DNA of 19,079 nucleotides from JBCDLI01 sp038745535 (GCA_038745535.1 JBCDLI010000048.1:1-19079), one strand, 5' to 3'. Numbered from the stretch's first letter, positions 1-7,827 are shown. The notes: generated by a model from the letters alone, not told the origin. Program-made: numbers and translations.

Positions 1-611
1 GCCGTTGATGTTCTCAATGGAAATGTAAGTGTCACCCACCGCAATGCCGGTGTTGTTGGACGTGACCAGCAAATCGACCACGACAGAGTTCTGAAAGTCC
101 GAATAGTCGGCGGTATCTTCACCGGCACCACCATCGTGCACGTCTGCCCCCTGCCCGCCGCGCAGCCTGTCTTCACCGCCACCGCCAATCAGCGTATCCG
201 CACCACCACGACCGACGAGGAAGTCAGCACCGCCGTTACCCGTCAAAACGTTTGCCGTCTGGGTACCAAACAGGGCATCTGCAAAATTAGAACCCCTTAG
301 GTTTTCGATTGAAGTATAAGTATCGCCGATAGCAATACCGGTGTTTCGGGATCCAACTAAAAGATCGGCGGTGACACCGCTGCCCGCGTCTGAGTAATCG
401 GCCGTATCCGTGCCGTTACCGCCGTCAAGGGCGTCGGAGCCTTGGCCTCCCCGTAAGATGTCCTCGCCCGCGCCGCCTTTTAGCGTGTCATTGCTGTTGC
501 CACCAATCAGCGTGTCATTACCAGCCGCGCCGAACAGTTGGTCAGAACCGCCTCCACCACGAATGTTGTTGGCGATCTGATTTCCGTGGATCGTGTCATT
601 GCCACTCCCAC
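1..611 (-). repeat. RTX calcium-binding repeat region within the protease gene
   Basis: In-frame GGxGxDxhx-type nonapeptides, for example GGSGNDTIHG, GAAGNDTLIGG and GGGGEDRLRGG, encode parallel beta-roll segments that bind Ca2+. They are organised in larger modules: the segment beginning ADYSD and ending with a DTY-SIEN motif recurs with a period of 97 residues (291 bp, at about 402 and 111 on the window). The last module is cut by the edge, so total copy number is unknown. Confidence 0.85.
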
Positions 612-2007
612 CAATAGCATTTTCGATGACCGTGCCCCGCGAAATAGAGAGGTTTAATACGCCACCAAGGACGCTTGATAATGTGTCCGCGTATAGAGAA
701 ATCGTCTGCTGAACACTGGCACCCGAAAAGTCCAACGTGTCACTACCGCCATCGTCGTGAACCATGAAGTTTACATCGGCTCCGAGGTTGACCGCGTTAT
801 CGAGTTGCGCGTTACCGGTGTTGGAATTGTAGCCGTAGGTTGTGTTACCCAATCGCGTATTTGTGCTGCGACCGTATAGTAAATCTATCGCCACGAAGTC
901 GGCTAAAACAGGCGTGAGCATAAACCGAAAATCGGCCCCTACGAATGTATTTGGCCCGCTAAACTCATCTCCAAACGCCTGCATGTAGGACATGATACTA
1001 AATGCGATAGAGTCATTCTGATAATAATTATCTTGCCCAAACGTTGCCGAACCATTGTAATTGCCGCCGTGGAAAAGCCCTAAAGCGTGACCAACCTCGT
1101 GAATATAGGTCTCATAGGAATAGCTATTGAAACCTGTACCAAAATTACTCAGCCAACCCGTGCTGACTGTAACGGTTGATGAATTGATGGTCGTCCCGGT
1201 AATATTTGTAGTCGCAAAAGCGGTCGCGCCTTGCTGACTATCGCTGTCGTCAAACGTAATTTCCGCAGCACCTGTCACTTCGGTAAAGTTAATGCCCGTC
1301 AAATCCGACCATGTTTCGAGTGCCGCCCTCGCGAGCGTTCTGCCGTCCGAGTTTAATTGTGTGATGTTGTAGGTGAGGCTCCCGTCCGAACCGACGTTGA
1401 AAGCGGCGATATCATCCCCGAATAAAAATCCACCGTTGTTGATTAACTGCCAAGCAATCTCGTCAATCGTGAAAACATACCCGCTCGGATCCTGTTCCAC
1501 AGCGGTTAGGATGTAGTCTCCGGTCGCACTTTGAAATGAGTCTGCTTCGACAAAGTATGTGCCGGTCGAAGTGGGTGTGAAATTGAAAATGCGAGAGTCT
1601 CGAAGGTCGCCATTACCCCAAGCGCTGGCGCCGGCGTCATCATTTTCAAAGATTAAGTTGCCGTTGCCATCCCGCAATCGCAGAAAGGTGTCAGGGTTTT
1701 GATTTAGGCCAATACCGTGCAGGCGAAATTCATATGTCGTACCGGCTTGTAGCTCTATCGAAAACCAGTCTTCGTCTTGCGAGTTTGCGATGGTTCCATA
1801 GTGGGAAACTCCAAGCGTGAGTGATCCAGTAGTAGAAGTGTTCTCGGCAAAGTCACCGAGCTCGACTTCGAAAGTGGCAGAACCGGTTGGTGCCGAAGTT
1901 GCCGATAGGTTGGCGTTAGGCTGGCTGGTACTCGAACTTCCCTGCTGACCCGAACCGGTTTCGATACATGTGGGTGAAAACACAATATTGGCGCATAGAA
2001 CACACAT
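1..2007 (-). CDS. RTX serralysin-like zinc metalloprotease, C-terminus off the left edge
   Basis: This is a secreted metzincin protease of the M10 (serralysin/matrixin) type. The reverse strand is open for 669 codons from an ATG at 2007, which follows an in-frame TAA 9 bases upstream and an AAAGG ribosome site. Residues about 45-170 resemble a bacterial pre-peptidase C-terminal (PPC) beta domain. The catalytic core has the zinc motif HEVGHALGLFH (H303, E304, H307, H313) and a Met-turn SIMSYM (M339). From about residue 465, glycine/aspartate nonapeptide repeats of the calcium-binding RTX type run to the window edge. There is no N-terminal signal peptide, as expected for type I secretion, whose signal would be at the missing C-terminus. 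No T1SS genes are visible here. The PPC domain placed before the protease domain is less usual for serralysins. Protease family is certain; substrate is unknown. Confidence 0.9.
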   Translation of the reverse strand, partial: MCVLCANIVFSPTCIETGSGQQGSSSTSQPNANLSATSAPTGSATFEVELGDFAENTSTTGSLTLGVSHYGTIANSQDEDWFSIELQAGTTYEFRLHGIGLNQNPDTFLRLRDGNGNLIFENDDAGASAWGNGDLRDSRIFNFTPTSTGTYFVEADSFQSATGDYILTAVEQDPSGYVFTIDEIAWQLINNGGFLFGDDIAAFNVGSDGSLTYNITQLNSDGRTLARAALETWSDLTGINFTEVTGAAEITFDDSDSQQGATAFATTNITGTTINSSTVTVSTGWLSNFGTGFNSYSYETYIHEVGHALGLFHGGNYNGSATFGQDNYYQNDSIAFSIMSYMQAFGDEFSGPNTFVGADFRFMLTPVLADFVAIDLLYGRSTNTRLGNTTYGYNSNTGNAQLDNAVNLGADVNFMVHDDGGSDTLDFSGASVQQTISLYADTLSSVLGGVLNLSISRGTVIENAIGGSGNDTIHGNQIANNIRGGGGSDQLFGAAGNDTLIGGNSNDTLKGGAGEDILRGGQGSDALDGGNGTDTADYSDAGSGVTADLLVGSRNTGIAIGDTYTSIENLRGSNFADALFGTQTANVLTGNGGADFLVGRGGADTLIGGGGEDRLRGGQGADVHDGGAGEDTADYSDFQNSVVVDLLVTSNNTGIAVGDTYISIENING

Positions 2008-2079
2008 ACGGCACCTTTAAACTCTATCTGCCCAAACTATAACCCGTTCCCTAGCCAGAAGCAATTTTTCGTTGCAGTG

Positions 2080-2112
2080 GGTTGTAGTCCCTTAACTTCC
2101 GGGGCGACAACC
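2080..2112 (-). other. Imperfect inverted repeat in the intergenic gap
   Basis: GGTTGT and ACAACC arms (2080-2085 and 2107-2112) with inner G/C pairs and two mismatches can fold around a 9-base loop. It lies just downstream of the small membrane gene and upstream of the protease gene. There is no clear T-tract, so a terminator role is only a possibility. Confidence 0.25.
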
Positions 2113-2136
2113 ATTCAGATTAACGCGAAACCTCGC

Positions 2137-2580
2137 TTATGCCGCACCGATTTCTTTCAGTATCGGAAGTATCAATGCATCGGCCATTGAGGCAACGAGA
2201 CCACTATCATGAATTCTCAATTTGTATTGTCGTGATACCGCCTCAGTCCTGACCCCGGAAATTTCAACATTGACTACTATAGAGTGCGCCGAGACCTGAG
2301 AAACTGTTGCATTTATGCTGTGACGACCAACATCATATCGCGCCAGACCATCGCTTAGCCTTTTGCAGAAATCACGAATAAACGAATTGGGCAAAGTTCC
2401 CGAGCCATCCGCTGGCGAGCACGTAATTGAAAGTGTCATAGCTTGTGGGTTGTTCATTGAAGCAAGAACGCTGGAATATGTGCTGACAACACCCAGCAAG
2501 AGACCGAAGGCCAGCGAGACAAAGATGAAAACGTTGTGGCAACGTGGCGTTTCCGCTCGTTCATGAGGATTATTTCCCAT
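2137..2580 (-). CDS. Hypothetical single-pass membrane protein
   Basis: I do not recognise this family. From the ATG at 2580 the product has 147 residues: a short basic N-terminus, one hydrophobic segment (VFIFVSLAFGLLLGVV and following) that would anchor it in the inner membrane, and a soluble C-terminal region of about 110 residues with two cysteines (CSPADGS and FCKRL) that could form a periplasmic disulfide. A TTG at 2637 would add 19 residues (166 in all), but the added stretch has no membrane or domain character, and neither start has a strong ribosome site. It points the same way as the protease gene, 129 bp upstream of it, so co-transcription is possible. The single-helix topology and low-complexity-free sequence make it a plausible real gene. 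Confidence 0.6.
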   Translation of the reverse strand: MGNNPHERAETPRCHNVFIFVSLAFGLLLGVVSTYSSVLASMNNPQAMTLSITCSPADGSGTLPNSFIRDFCKRLSDGLARYDVGRHSINATVSQVSAHSIVVNVEISGVRTEAVSRQYKLRIHDSGLVASMADALILPILKEIGAA

Positions 2581-2876
2581 TAAATTCGCCGACCTCGCTC
2601 GTGCACCACACTCAAAAAGATTTGTTTGTGAAGACAAACCCTATCCGGCGCTTAGCATCTGAATGCTCAGGAACTCTTTACCGGCTAGAGCAGCCTAAGG
2701 CATAATGGGTAGTCAGTTCGACAGAATTTCATCAGCCGCAGACTTTCTGAAGAGACGCAGGTTTTACAGCTTATCACGATAGCAACAAGCCTCAGCCGCA
2801 TATCGTTGCGGGATAATTGGGCGAAACTGGGGTCCGGCACCACTCCTCGTCGCCGGCACCTAAAGCAAAGATAAAT

Positions 2877-3185
2877 TCAGGATAATTGATGAACTATATC
2901 GCTGATTGCGCATGCTTGCTGAACGTTTATCCATAAGCGATAGCCTACAATCCCAGTTCCAATCGTTAGAAGCGAACATACGGGGTGGGTGTAGTACCAC
3001 AAATGTGTTTGGGCTCTTTGCGTAAATTTCATCGTATAAGTCCAGATGTGATCTGAACCTGCAAGAACTGAAGCCATGAAACAGAAGAGAAGGCTCGCAC
3101 CGAAATAAAATCGATGCGAGCCCGTAATCTTTGCAAACTGACGCGACGAACGCGAGGATCCGAAACGGCTACTCGGCCGCCTCAA
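2877..3185 (-). CDS. Possible small membrane protein downstream of nrtD
   Basis: A 102-codon frame beginning at TTG (3185) overlaps the last 17 bases of nrtD in another frame. The first 25 residues are Ser/Arg-rich and may not be translated; no good ATG lies near the front. The rest has two hydrophobic stretches, FYFGASLLFCFMASVLAG and HPVCSLLTIGTGIVGYRLW, separated by a polar loop, which would make a two-helix inner-membrane protein. I recognise no family. Translational coupling to nrtD would put it in the nitrate operon. It might equally be a chance ORF, so the call is weak. Confidence 0.35.
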   Translation of the reverse strand: MRRPSSRFGSSRSSRQFAKITGSHRFYFGASLLFCFMASVLAGSDHIWTYTMKFTQRAQTHLWYYTHPVCSLLTIGTGIVGYRLWINVQQACAISDIVHQLS

Positions 3186-3969
3186 CGAAACGATGGCGTT
3201 CGTAGAGGAATTTGAGCACCGCCTCGCGGCATTTCAGATAGTTTTTATCTGACGCCAATCGTACGCGATCCCGTGGTTTAGCCATGTTAACCTCAAGAAT
3301 TTCGCCGATTGTTGCCGACGGACCGTTCGTCATCATCACAATGCGATCTGACAACAGCACCGCCTCGTCAACGTCGTGTGTGATCATGATCATGGTGTTA
3401 CCCAGCCGCGCGTGTATTTCCATGATGGCGTCCTGAAGGTGAGCGCGCGTGAGCGCATCCAGCGCTCCAAACGGCTCATCCAGCAACAACACCTTCGGCT
3501 CCATCGCAAGCGCGCGGGCGATACCAACACGTTGCTTCATACCACCAGAGATCTCAGCTGGACGCAGGTCTTTCGCATGCGCCATCTGGACAAGGTCCAA
3601 ATTGTGCATCACCCAGTCGCGACACTCTGCTTTGCTTTTCTTTCCTCTAAACACTTTGGAAACGGCAAGATCGATGTTCTCGTAGACTGTGAGCCATGGG
3701 AGCAGCGAGTGGTTTTGGAAAACCACAGCCCGCTCCGGCCCCGGTGCGTCCACGTATTCACCGTCTAGAAATACCGCTCCTGTTGATACGTCGAGAAGAC
3801 CGGCGATGATGTTCATAACCGTGGACTTGCCGCAACCAGAGTGGCCAATGATTGAGATGAACTCGCCTTCATCGACACCAAGGGACACGTCTTTAAGCAC
3901 TTCGTTTTGCACGCCGCCGCGCTCAAAGGTTTTACCGACAAGTTCGAGTGATAAATGATGCTTTGCCAT
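3169..3969 (-). CDS. nrtD: Nitrate ABC transporter ATP-binding protein
   Basis: This is the cytoplasmic ATPase of the nitrate/sulfonate/bicarbonate ABC importer family; it powers uptake by the NrtB permease. The 266-residue product has Walker A GHSGCGKST (42-50), Q-loop Q85, signature SGGMKQR (141-147), Walker B LLLDEP with D164-E165, and switch His198. It is the short NrtD form: it lacks the extra substrate-binding-like domain that makes NrtC about 650 residues long. The ATG at 3969 is preceded by AGGAG and lies 12 bp after the nrtB stop, so the two are co-transcribed. Taurine or cyanate transporters have similar ATPases; the linked nrtA and nrtB sequences favour nitrate. Confidence 0.88.
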   Translation of the reverse strand: MAKHHLSLELVGKTFERGGVQNEVLKDVSLGVDEGEFISIIGHSGCGKSTVMNIIAGLLDVSTGAVFLDGEYVDAPGPERAVVFQNHSLLPWLTVYENIDLAVSKVFRGKKSKAECRDWVMHNLDLVQMAHAKDLRPAEISGGMKQRVGIARALAMEPKVLLLDEPFGALDALTRAHLQDAIMEIHARLGNTMIMITHDVDEAVLLSDRIVMMTNGPSATIGEILEVNMAKPRDRVRLASDKNYLKCREAVLKFLYERHRFVEAAE

Positions 3970-3981
3970 GATGATATCTCC

Positions 3982-4878
3982 TTAGGCCGTCGCTGTGCCG
4001 CGGGTTACGAGTTGACCGAGATATGCGATTGCACGGTCTAGGATGAAGCCGACAACGCCCACGTAAATAAGCGCGACGATGATGTCGCTGATGAGCGATG
4101 AGTTCCACGCATCCCAGATGAAGAAGCCGATACCCACGCCACCAATCAACATTTCAGCGGCCACAATTGCGAGCCATGATAGACCAATGCCAATTCGCAG
4201 TCCGGTAAAGATATAGGGAGCTGCTGCAGGGAGCATGATCGCGGTAAAATACTCGGACTGGTTAAGACGGAGCACTTTCGCTACGTTTTGGTAGTCTTGC
4301 GGGATATTGCGAATACCGACCGCCGTGTTGATGATAATCGGCCAAATTGCGGTGATAAAGATGACGAATATGGCCGACGGTGTGCCCGCCTGAAACGCTG
4401 CAAGAGACAGTGGCAACCAAGCCAAAGGCGGAACGGTTCGAAGGACTTGGAAAATGGGGTCCAACCCGCGCATGGCCCACTGGCTCTGTCCGACAAGGAC
4501 GCCGAGGGCGATGCCTGCAATGACAGCGAGGGTGTAACCTATCGCAACGCGCTCGATACTTGCGAGGATCTGCCAGAACATTCCCTGGTCAATGCCCTGC
4601 CCAGTGTAAAACGGGTCAATGATAATGGCCCAACTCTCTTCAAGCACGCGCGACGGCGAAGGTAGGCTCGACATGGGAGAAGAACACAAAACCTCCCAAA
4701 CTCCCAAAAGCACGGCAAGTGTGAAGAGCGGCGGAAAGACCTCGGTTCCGTAATGCTTCGCTTTTTCAAGCGCTTTAGAACCGAACGTTTTTTCGATAGA
4801 AGGTGGATCAATTGCGAGCACGCTGGCTGTAGCCTCGGCGCGCTGGACGGGTTTCGTTTTAAGTTGAGTAACGGCCAT
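3982..4878 (-). CDS. nrtB: Nitrate ABC transporter permease
   Basis: This is the inner-membrane permease of the nitrate importer, of the BPD_transp_1/NrtB family. From the ATG at 4878 (preceded by AAAGGAAAG) it has 298 residues. A longer frame reaches 5076, but it would overlap the coding end of nrtA and adds a non-homologous-looking leader, so I reject it. After a polar N-terminus of about 45 residues there are some six hydrophobic segments, beginning at FPPLFTLAVLLGVWEVL. The cytoplasmic EAA-type loop that docks on the ATPase lies in the part reading VAKVLRLNQSEYF and LPAAAPYIFTGL. It is separated from nrtA by 76 bp containing a strong hairpin. The frame is intact although its partner nrtA is broken. 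Confidence 0.9.
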   Translation of the reverse strand: MAVTQLKTKPVQRAEATASVLAIDPPSIEKTFGSKALEKAKHYGTEVFPPLFTLAVLLGVWEVLCSSPMSSLPSPSRVLEESWAIIIDPFYTGQGIDQGMFWQILASIERVAIGYTLAVIAGIALGVLVGQSQWAMRGLDPIFQVLRTVPPLAWLPLSLAAFQAGTPSAIFVIFITAIWPIIINTAVGIRNIPQDYQNVAKVLRLNQSEYFTAIMLPAAAPYIFTGLRIGIGLSWLAIVAAEMLIGGVGIGFFIWDAWNSSLISDIIVALIYVGVVGFILDRAIAYLGQLVTRGTATA

Positions 4879-4924
4879 ACTCTTTCCTTTAAGAGAAATG
4901 TCGATCAATGGATGGAAGAAAGGA

Positions 4925-4942
4925 CCGGGGCAAAAGCCCCGG
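4925..4942 (-). other. Intercistronic hairpin between nrtA and nrtB
   Basis: CCGGGGC, AAAA on the plus strand, and GCCCCGG form a perfect 7-bp G/C stem with a 4-base loop 12 bp after the nrtA stop. On the transcribed strand it is followed by TCCTTTCTTCC rather than a clean T-run, so it is a weak terminator at most. Hairpins in this position often protect binding-protein mRNA ends and raise its level over the permease; that role here is inferred. Confidence 0.65.
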
Positions 4943-4954
4943 CAGAGCCAAACG

Positions 4955-6244
4955 TCAGGCCATGTTCTTGATGGCCAAGCTGTCGAGATAGGCCATTGGA
5001 TTTTCGGGATCGAAAACCTTACCGTCGAAGAACGTTTCAACGCCGCGCGATGTCGAGGTTGGTACGTCGGTAACACTGAGTTCCGCCGCTGCTTCGAGCC
5101 ACAGGTCTTGGCGGTTCACTTTACCAATCAGTGCATCCATGTCTGTGTCGGCAGGAATGTTGCCCCAACGGATGTTTTCCGTAAGGAACCACTTATCATG
5201 GCTCTGGTAGGGATAGGACGCGTAGTTGTCCCAGTACTTCATGGTGTATTTGCTATCCATTTCGACACGGCCGGTACCGTAGTCGAAATTGCCCTTCACG
5301 CGCTCCACGACATCCCGGAATGGCGCGTTAATCCAGTTCCTGCGTGAACATATCTTAGCGACTTCTTCGCGGTTTTCGGCTTGTTGACACCACATCTGCG
5401 CTTCCATCACCGACATTAGCAGCGCTTTTGTGGCTTCCGGATATTGCTCCACATAGTCAGTGCGCAATGCGAAGGCTTTCTCCGGATGGTCGTACCAAAG
5501 CTCAGACGTGGTGAGCGCGGTGTACCCGATCTGCTGGTTCTTCAGCTGCTCGTTCCACGGCTCACAGACGCAGAAGCAGTCCATCGTGCCGACTTTCATG
5601 TTGGCGACCATCTGTGCTGGCGGCACCACGATTGTGTTGATGTCCGAATCCGGGTCAATGCCACCGGCAGCCATCCATTAGCGTATCCATAAATCGTGGG
5701 TGCCACCCGGGAACGTTTGAGCGGCGCTCACATCCCTGCCAGATGCCTTCTTTGCTTCCAAGGCGGTTTTGAATGGCACCGTATCCAAGCCGATCTTCAG
5801 ATCAATGTATTCTTGGCCAACCGATATGCATTGGCCACCCACATTGAGACGGGCGAGAATGGACATCGGCGTCGGGATGTTATTTTGGGTCACCGTTCCC
5901 GCAGTAATAAGATACGGCATCGGCGTGAGAATATGCCCACCATCGATGCCATCGCCGTCAGATCCAAGCACGATATTATCACGCGTGGTTCCCCAGGACG
6001 CCTATTTGACAACCTCAACGTCCGGCATCCCGTATTTCTCAAAAATGCCCTTTTCTTTCGCCACAAATAAAGGTGCAGCGTCTGTGAGAGCAATGAAGCC
6101 TAGCATTGCCTTAGTTGTTTCCGGGCCTGCCGATTGTGCAAATGCGCCACTGGGAAAAGCTGCCTTTGCGGCACTCACGACGCCTGCAGCTGCCGATGTT
6201 GCGAGTATTTTTCGGCGTGAGAATTTTGTTGATTTTTCTGACAT
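4955..6244 (-). pseudogene. nrtA: Nitrate-binding protein NrtA with two in-frame nonsense codons
   Basis: The intact gene would encode a periplasmic nitrate-binding protein of the NrtA/CmpA family, 429 residues. The start ATG (6244) follows GGAGAAACCC. A twin-arginine signal, with FSRRKIL and a hydrophobic run ending GAFA, is present. The family sequence then reads continuously in one frame except for TAG at codon 81 (6002-6004) and TAA at codon 189 (5678-5680). Family members read VKQASW and DLWIRYW at these places, so the changes are probably Gln to TAG and Tyr to TAA. Everything on both sides is well conserved, including GGHILTPMPYL, GGTHDLWIR and VVPPAQMVANMKVGTMDCF. No frameshift or deletion is seen. 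The decay is therefore recent, or the protein needs readthrough. As it stands only an 80-residue fragment would be made, and nitrate uptake by this operon is probably impaired. Confidence 0.9.
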
Positions 6245-6390
6245 AGGGTTTCTCCAGAAGTCGATGTATAGGTCAAGTGGAACCACAACCGCGCAAAACT
6301 AAATTCGCGCAATCAATCAAACTCATTTTAAATGGGGTGGCGTATTCGGCCCTAAATTATGGCATTTGCTTCCTCGCTGATGGTAAAAGA

Positions 6391-6408
6391 CAGGCGTTGC
6401 TGCGCCTG
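6391..6408 (-). other. 5' leader hairpin of the nrt transcript
   Basis: CAGGCG and CGCCTG form a perfect 6-bp stem closing a 6-base loop (CAGCAA on the transcribed strand). Its first base lies exactly 12 nt downstream of the -12 C of the sigma-54 motif, so it would fold from nucleotide 1 to 18 of the mRNA. The likely role is 5'-end stabilisation or a regulator-binding site. It has the hexaloop size of ANTAR (NasT) targets but no clear second hairpin and not the usual loop bases, so I do not call it that. Confidence 0.5.
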
Positions 6409-6418
6409 CTCAATGGAA

Positions 6419-6434
6419 AGCAATAAGCATGCCA
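6419..6434 (-). promoter_or_regulatory. Sigma-54 (RpoN) promoter of the nrt operon
   Basis: The reverse strand reads TGGCATG, CTTA, TTGCT: the -24 GG and -12 GC are separated by exactly 10 bases and 13 or so positions fit the published consensus TGGCACG-N4-TTGCW (one mismatch, T for C). The preceding base is T and the one before is C/T-like (CTTGGCA), also as expected. The predicted start is about 6408, giving a 164-nt leader. Sigma-54 dependence implies an enhancer-binding activator such as NtrC; I see no convincing NtrC palindrome upstream. Confidence 0.75.
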
Positions 6435-6981
6435 AGTCGATTTAATTCACTAACTATCTGAAAAATAACGATATTTGACGTAGTCCGAAAAAATTAAATG
6501 CACGGCTTCGCAGCTATTTTATTGTGCGCTGCGACATAGCGTAACATTAAAGCTGTGTGTTTTGGTAGTTTTTTAGGCAGTGCATAGCCTCAGGTAAGTT
6601 TGATTTCGACGACATCTTCAGAAAAGAATTCACACGACAGAGCGAGCCAATAATGTTGGCCAGTGTCATACCAAGACACCTTGCTCTATAAGCATCGAAA
6701 TCTCCCCGTGTTGCTCTATGATCGCACCGGACCCCGCAAGACGGCGGTCAGAGCTTTGCTGATTGTTCCGAGGATGCAGCAACCATTTCAATATGCTTGT
6801 AGCTTGCACTACAATTGGCGAAATGCCGGGCTCTCAAAATTGTCATTCAGGCCTTATCGTGGTGATAAACGCCTCCGCCGATTACAACGGGCAAATCGTA
6901 GACCAAAGCGCAAAAGCCTTACGGGGTTCCTCAAACATGAATTGTCTATTTGGCGATGCCCACTGGCTTACACCGGTATCC
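6435..6981. other. Gene-free stretch between the nrt promoter and phnF
   Basis: About 550 bases with no convincing gene. The plus-strand frames at 6663-7067 (GTG start, 134 codons, Arg-rich) and 6763-7002 run into the 3' end of phnF antisense and have no ribosome site or recognisable domain. Minus-strand frames are broken every 20-50 codons. The 6440-6600 part is A/T-rich, as expected for an upstream enhancer region. No terminator is obvious after phnF. It may contain eroded coding sequence but I recognise none. Confidence 0.5.
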
Positions 6982-7722
6982 TTATGTGTTCACGACGAGT
7001 GAAATTCGGTCGGAAGCAAACCGGGTCTGCACATATTGGAGCGGTGTGCGGTCTGTTTTTGTGTTGATCGCCTTCGTCTCGATAATAATCGCACCGGGCG
7101 AAAGCCCCATCATGACCGTATCCATTTGATCGGCATGGTGTGCTTCGATAATGGTCGACTTACGCAAGTAGTCCGTGACACCTGCGGAGGCCAACGCTTT
7201 GGTGATTGACCCCATCTGCTGGACTCTCTCAGCAAAACTATCAAACCCAATACCATAAAACCACGACGTTGAGCGCGATAAGGCGATCCCGTCGGCGCGA
7301 CTGAGCGTTTCAAGCCGCAATACCGCTATTCCGGCTTGTAAATTCAACGCATCACAAACGGAACCAACGGCCTTCTCCTCGCTGCTTGAAATCACCTCTG
7401 TCACCGCAGATTGCGATTGCTGCGCAACGCCCTCGGTGAACCGGGTACGTGCTCCAATCGGATAGATCACACGCGGACGACGGCGAATAAAAGTGCCGCG
7501 ACCTTGATGGCTTTCCAAAACGCCTTCAGCGGCGAGCGCGTTTATTGCAGCGCGTACCGTATGCCGATTCACGCTAAATCTGCGTGCTAAAGCGCTCTCC
7601 GCTGGCAGCTTCGTCTCATCATCTAACTCTCCCGACGCAATAAGTTGCCTTAGTGCATCGGCAATTTGTCTCCAGATCGCGATGCCCGAGTTTCGGTCAA
7701 CCCTGTTGGCGTCTGCCTTCAT
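6982..7722 (-). CDS. phnF: GntR-family phosphonate regulator PhnF
   Basis: This is a 246-residue transcription factor of the HutC/FadR-type GntR family. Residues about 12-78 form the winged helix-turn-helix, with the family hallmarks IWRQIADALRQLI, LPAESALARRFSVNRHTVR and GRGTFI. Residues about 95-240 form a UTRA ligand-binding domain. It is divergent from phnG, and the gap contains an inverted repeat that fits a HutC-subfamily operator, so it most likely represses phnGHIJKL and perhaps itself. The effector is not deducible; a phosphonate-pathway intermediate or phosphate signal is possible. The ATG at 7722 is the only reasonable start, with a GGCGGA-like ribosome site. Confidence 0.9.
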   Translation of the reverse strand: MKADANRVDRNSGIAIWRQIADALRQLIASGELDDETKLPAESALARRFSVNRHTVRAAINALAAEGVLESHQGRGTFIRRRPRVIYPIGARTRFTEGVAQQSQSAVTEVISSSEEKAVGSVCDALNLQAGIAVLRLETLSRADGIALSRSTSWFYGIGFDSFAERVQQMGSITKALASAGVTDYLRKSTIIEAHHADQMDTVMMGLSPGAIIIETKAINTKTDRTPLQYVQTRFASDRISLVVNT

Positions 7723-7741
7723 CGTCCGCCCACTTAAAATC

Positions 7742-7763
7742 TCGTCATGTGATTGTCACACCC
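7742..7763 (+). promoter_or_regulatory. Pho box upstream of phnG
   Basis: Two direct 11-base units, TCGTCATGTGA and TTGTCACACCC, match the PhoB half-site CTGTCAT plus a 4-base spacer at 5/7 and 6/7 positions. It reads toward phnG, beginning 20 bp from the phnF start. PhoB would activate the C-P lyase operon under phosphate starvation; the same site could also affect phnF. Confidence 0.6.
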
Positions 7764-7792
7764 GAGCGGTATCCAAGCACTTGTAGAGTTAG

Positions 7793-7812
7793 TTGTCTAT
7801 ACAAATAGACAA
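7793..7812 (+). promoter_or_regulatory. Predicted PhnF operator
   Basis: A perfect inverted repeat TTGTCTA-N6-TAGACAA lies immediately before the phnG ribosome site. Its left 12 bases, TTGTCTATACAA, fit the HutC-subfamily pattern GT-N-TA-N-AC and closely resemble the mycobacterial PhnF site TGGTATAGACCA in reverse complement. It sits downstream of the Pho box, where a bound repressor would block polymerase or escape from the promoter. Confidence 0.7.
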
Positions 7813-7827
7813 ATTGGAGTTTGCCAA

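Noticed and set aside
1..611. CRISPR-like or non-coding tandem repeats
   Set aside because: The periodicity is in frame and encodes Gly/Asp RTX nonapeptides of the protease.
4879..5076. Extended nrtB start giving 364 residues
   Set aside because: The extra 66 residues overlap the nrtA coding end in another frame and show no membrane or family character, whereas ATG 4878 has a strong ribosome site.
4955..6244. Alternative genetic code or programmed stop readthrough in nrtA
   Set aside because: Two different stop codons (TAG, TAA) replace two different residues, and other genes here end normally at TAA or TGA. No recoding element is visible. Recent nonsense mutation is simpler.
6391..6408. 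ANTAR/NasT antitermination target in the nrt leader
   Set aside because: Only one hairpin is clear, the loop does not have the bases I expect, and no terminator follows it; sigma-54 control explains the regulation.
6663..7067. Plus-strand ORFs between nrt and phnF
   Set aside because: They overlap phnF antisense, have biased Arg-rich or mixed composition, no ribosome site and no recognised domain.
7753..7827. Upstream start of phnG
   Set aside because: It would read through the Pho box and the inverted repeat and lacks a ribosome site; ATG 7828 has GGAG at good spacing.
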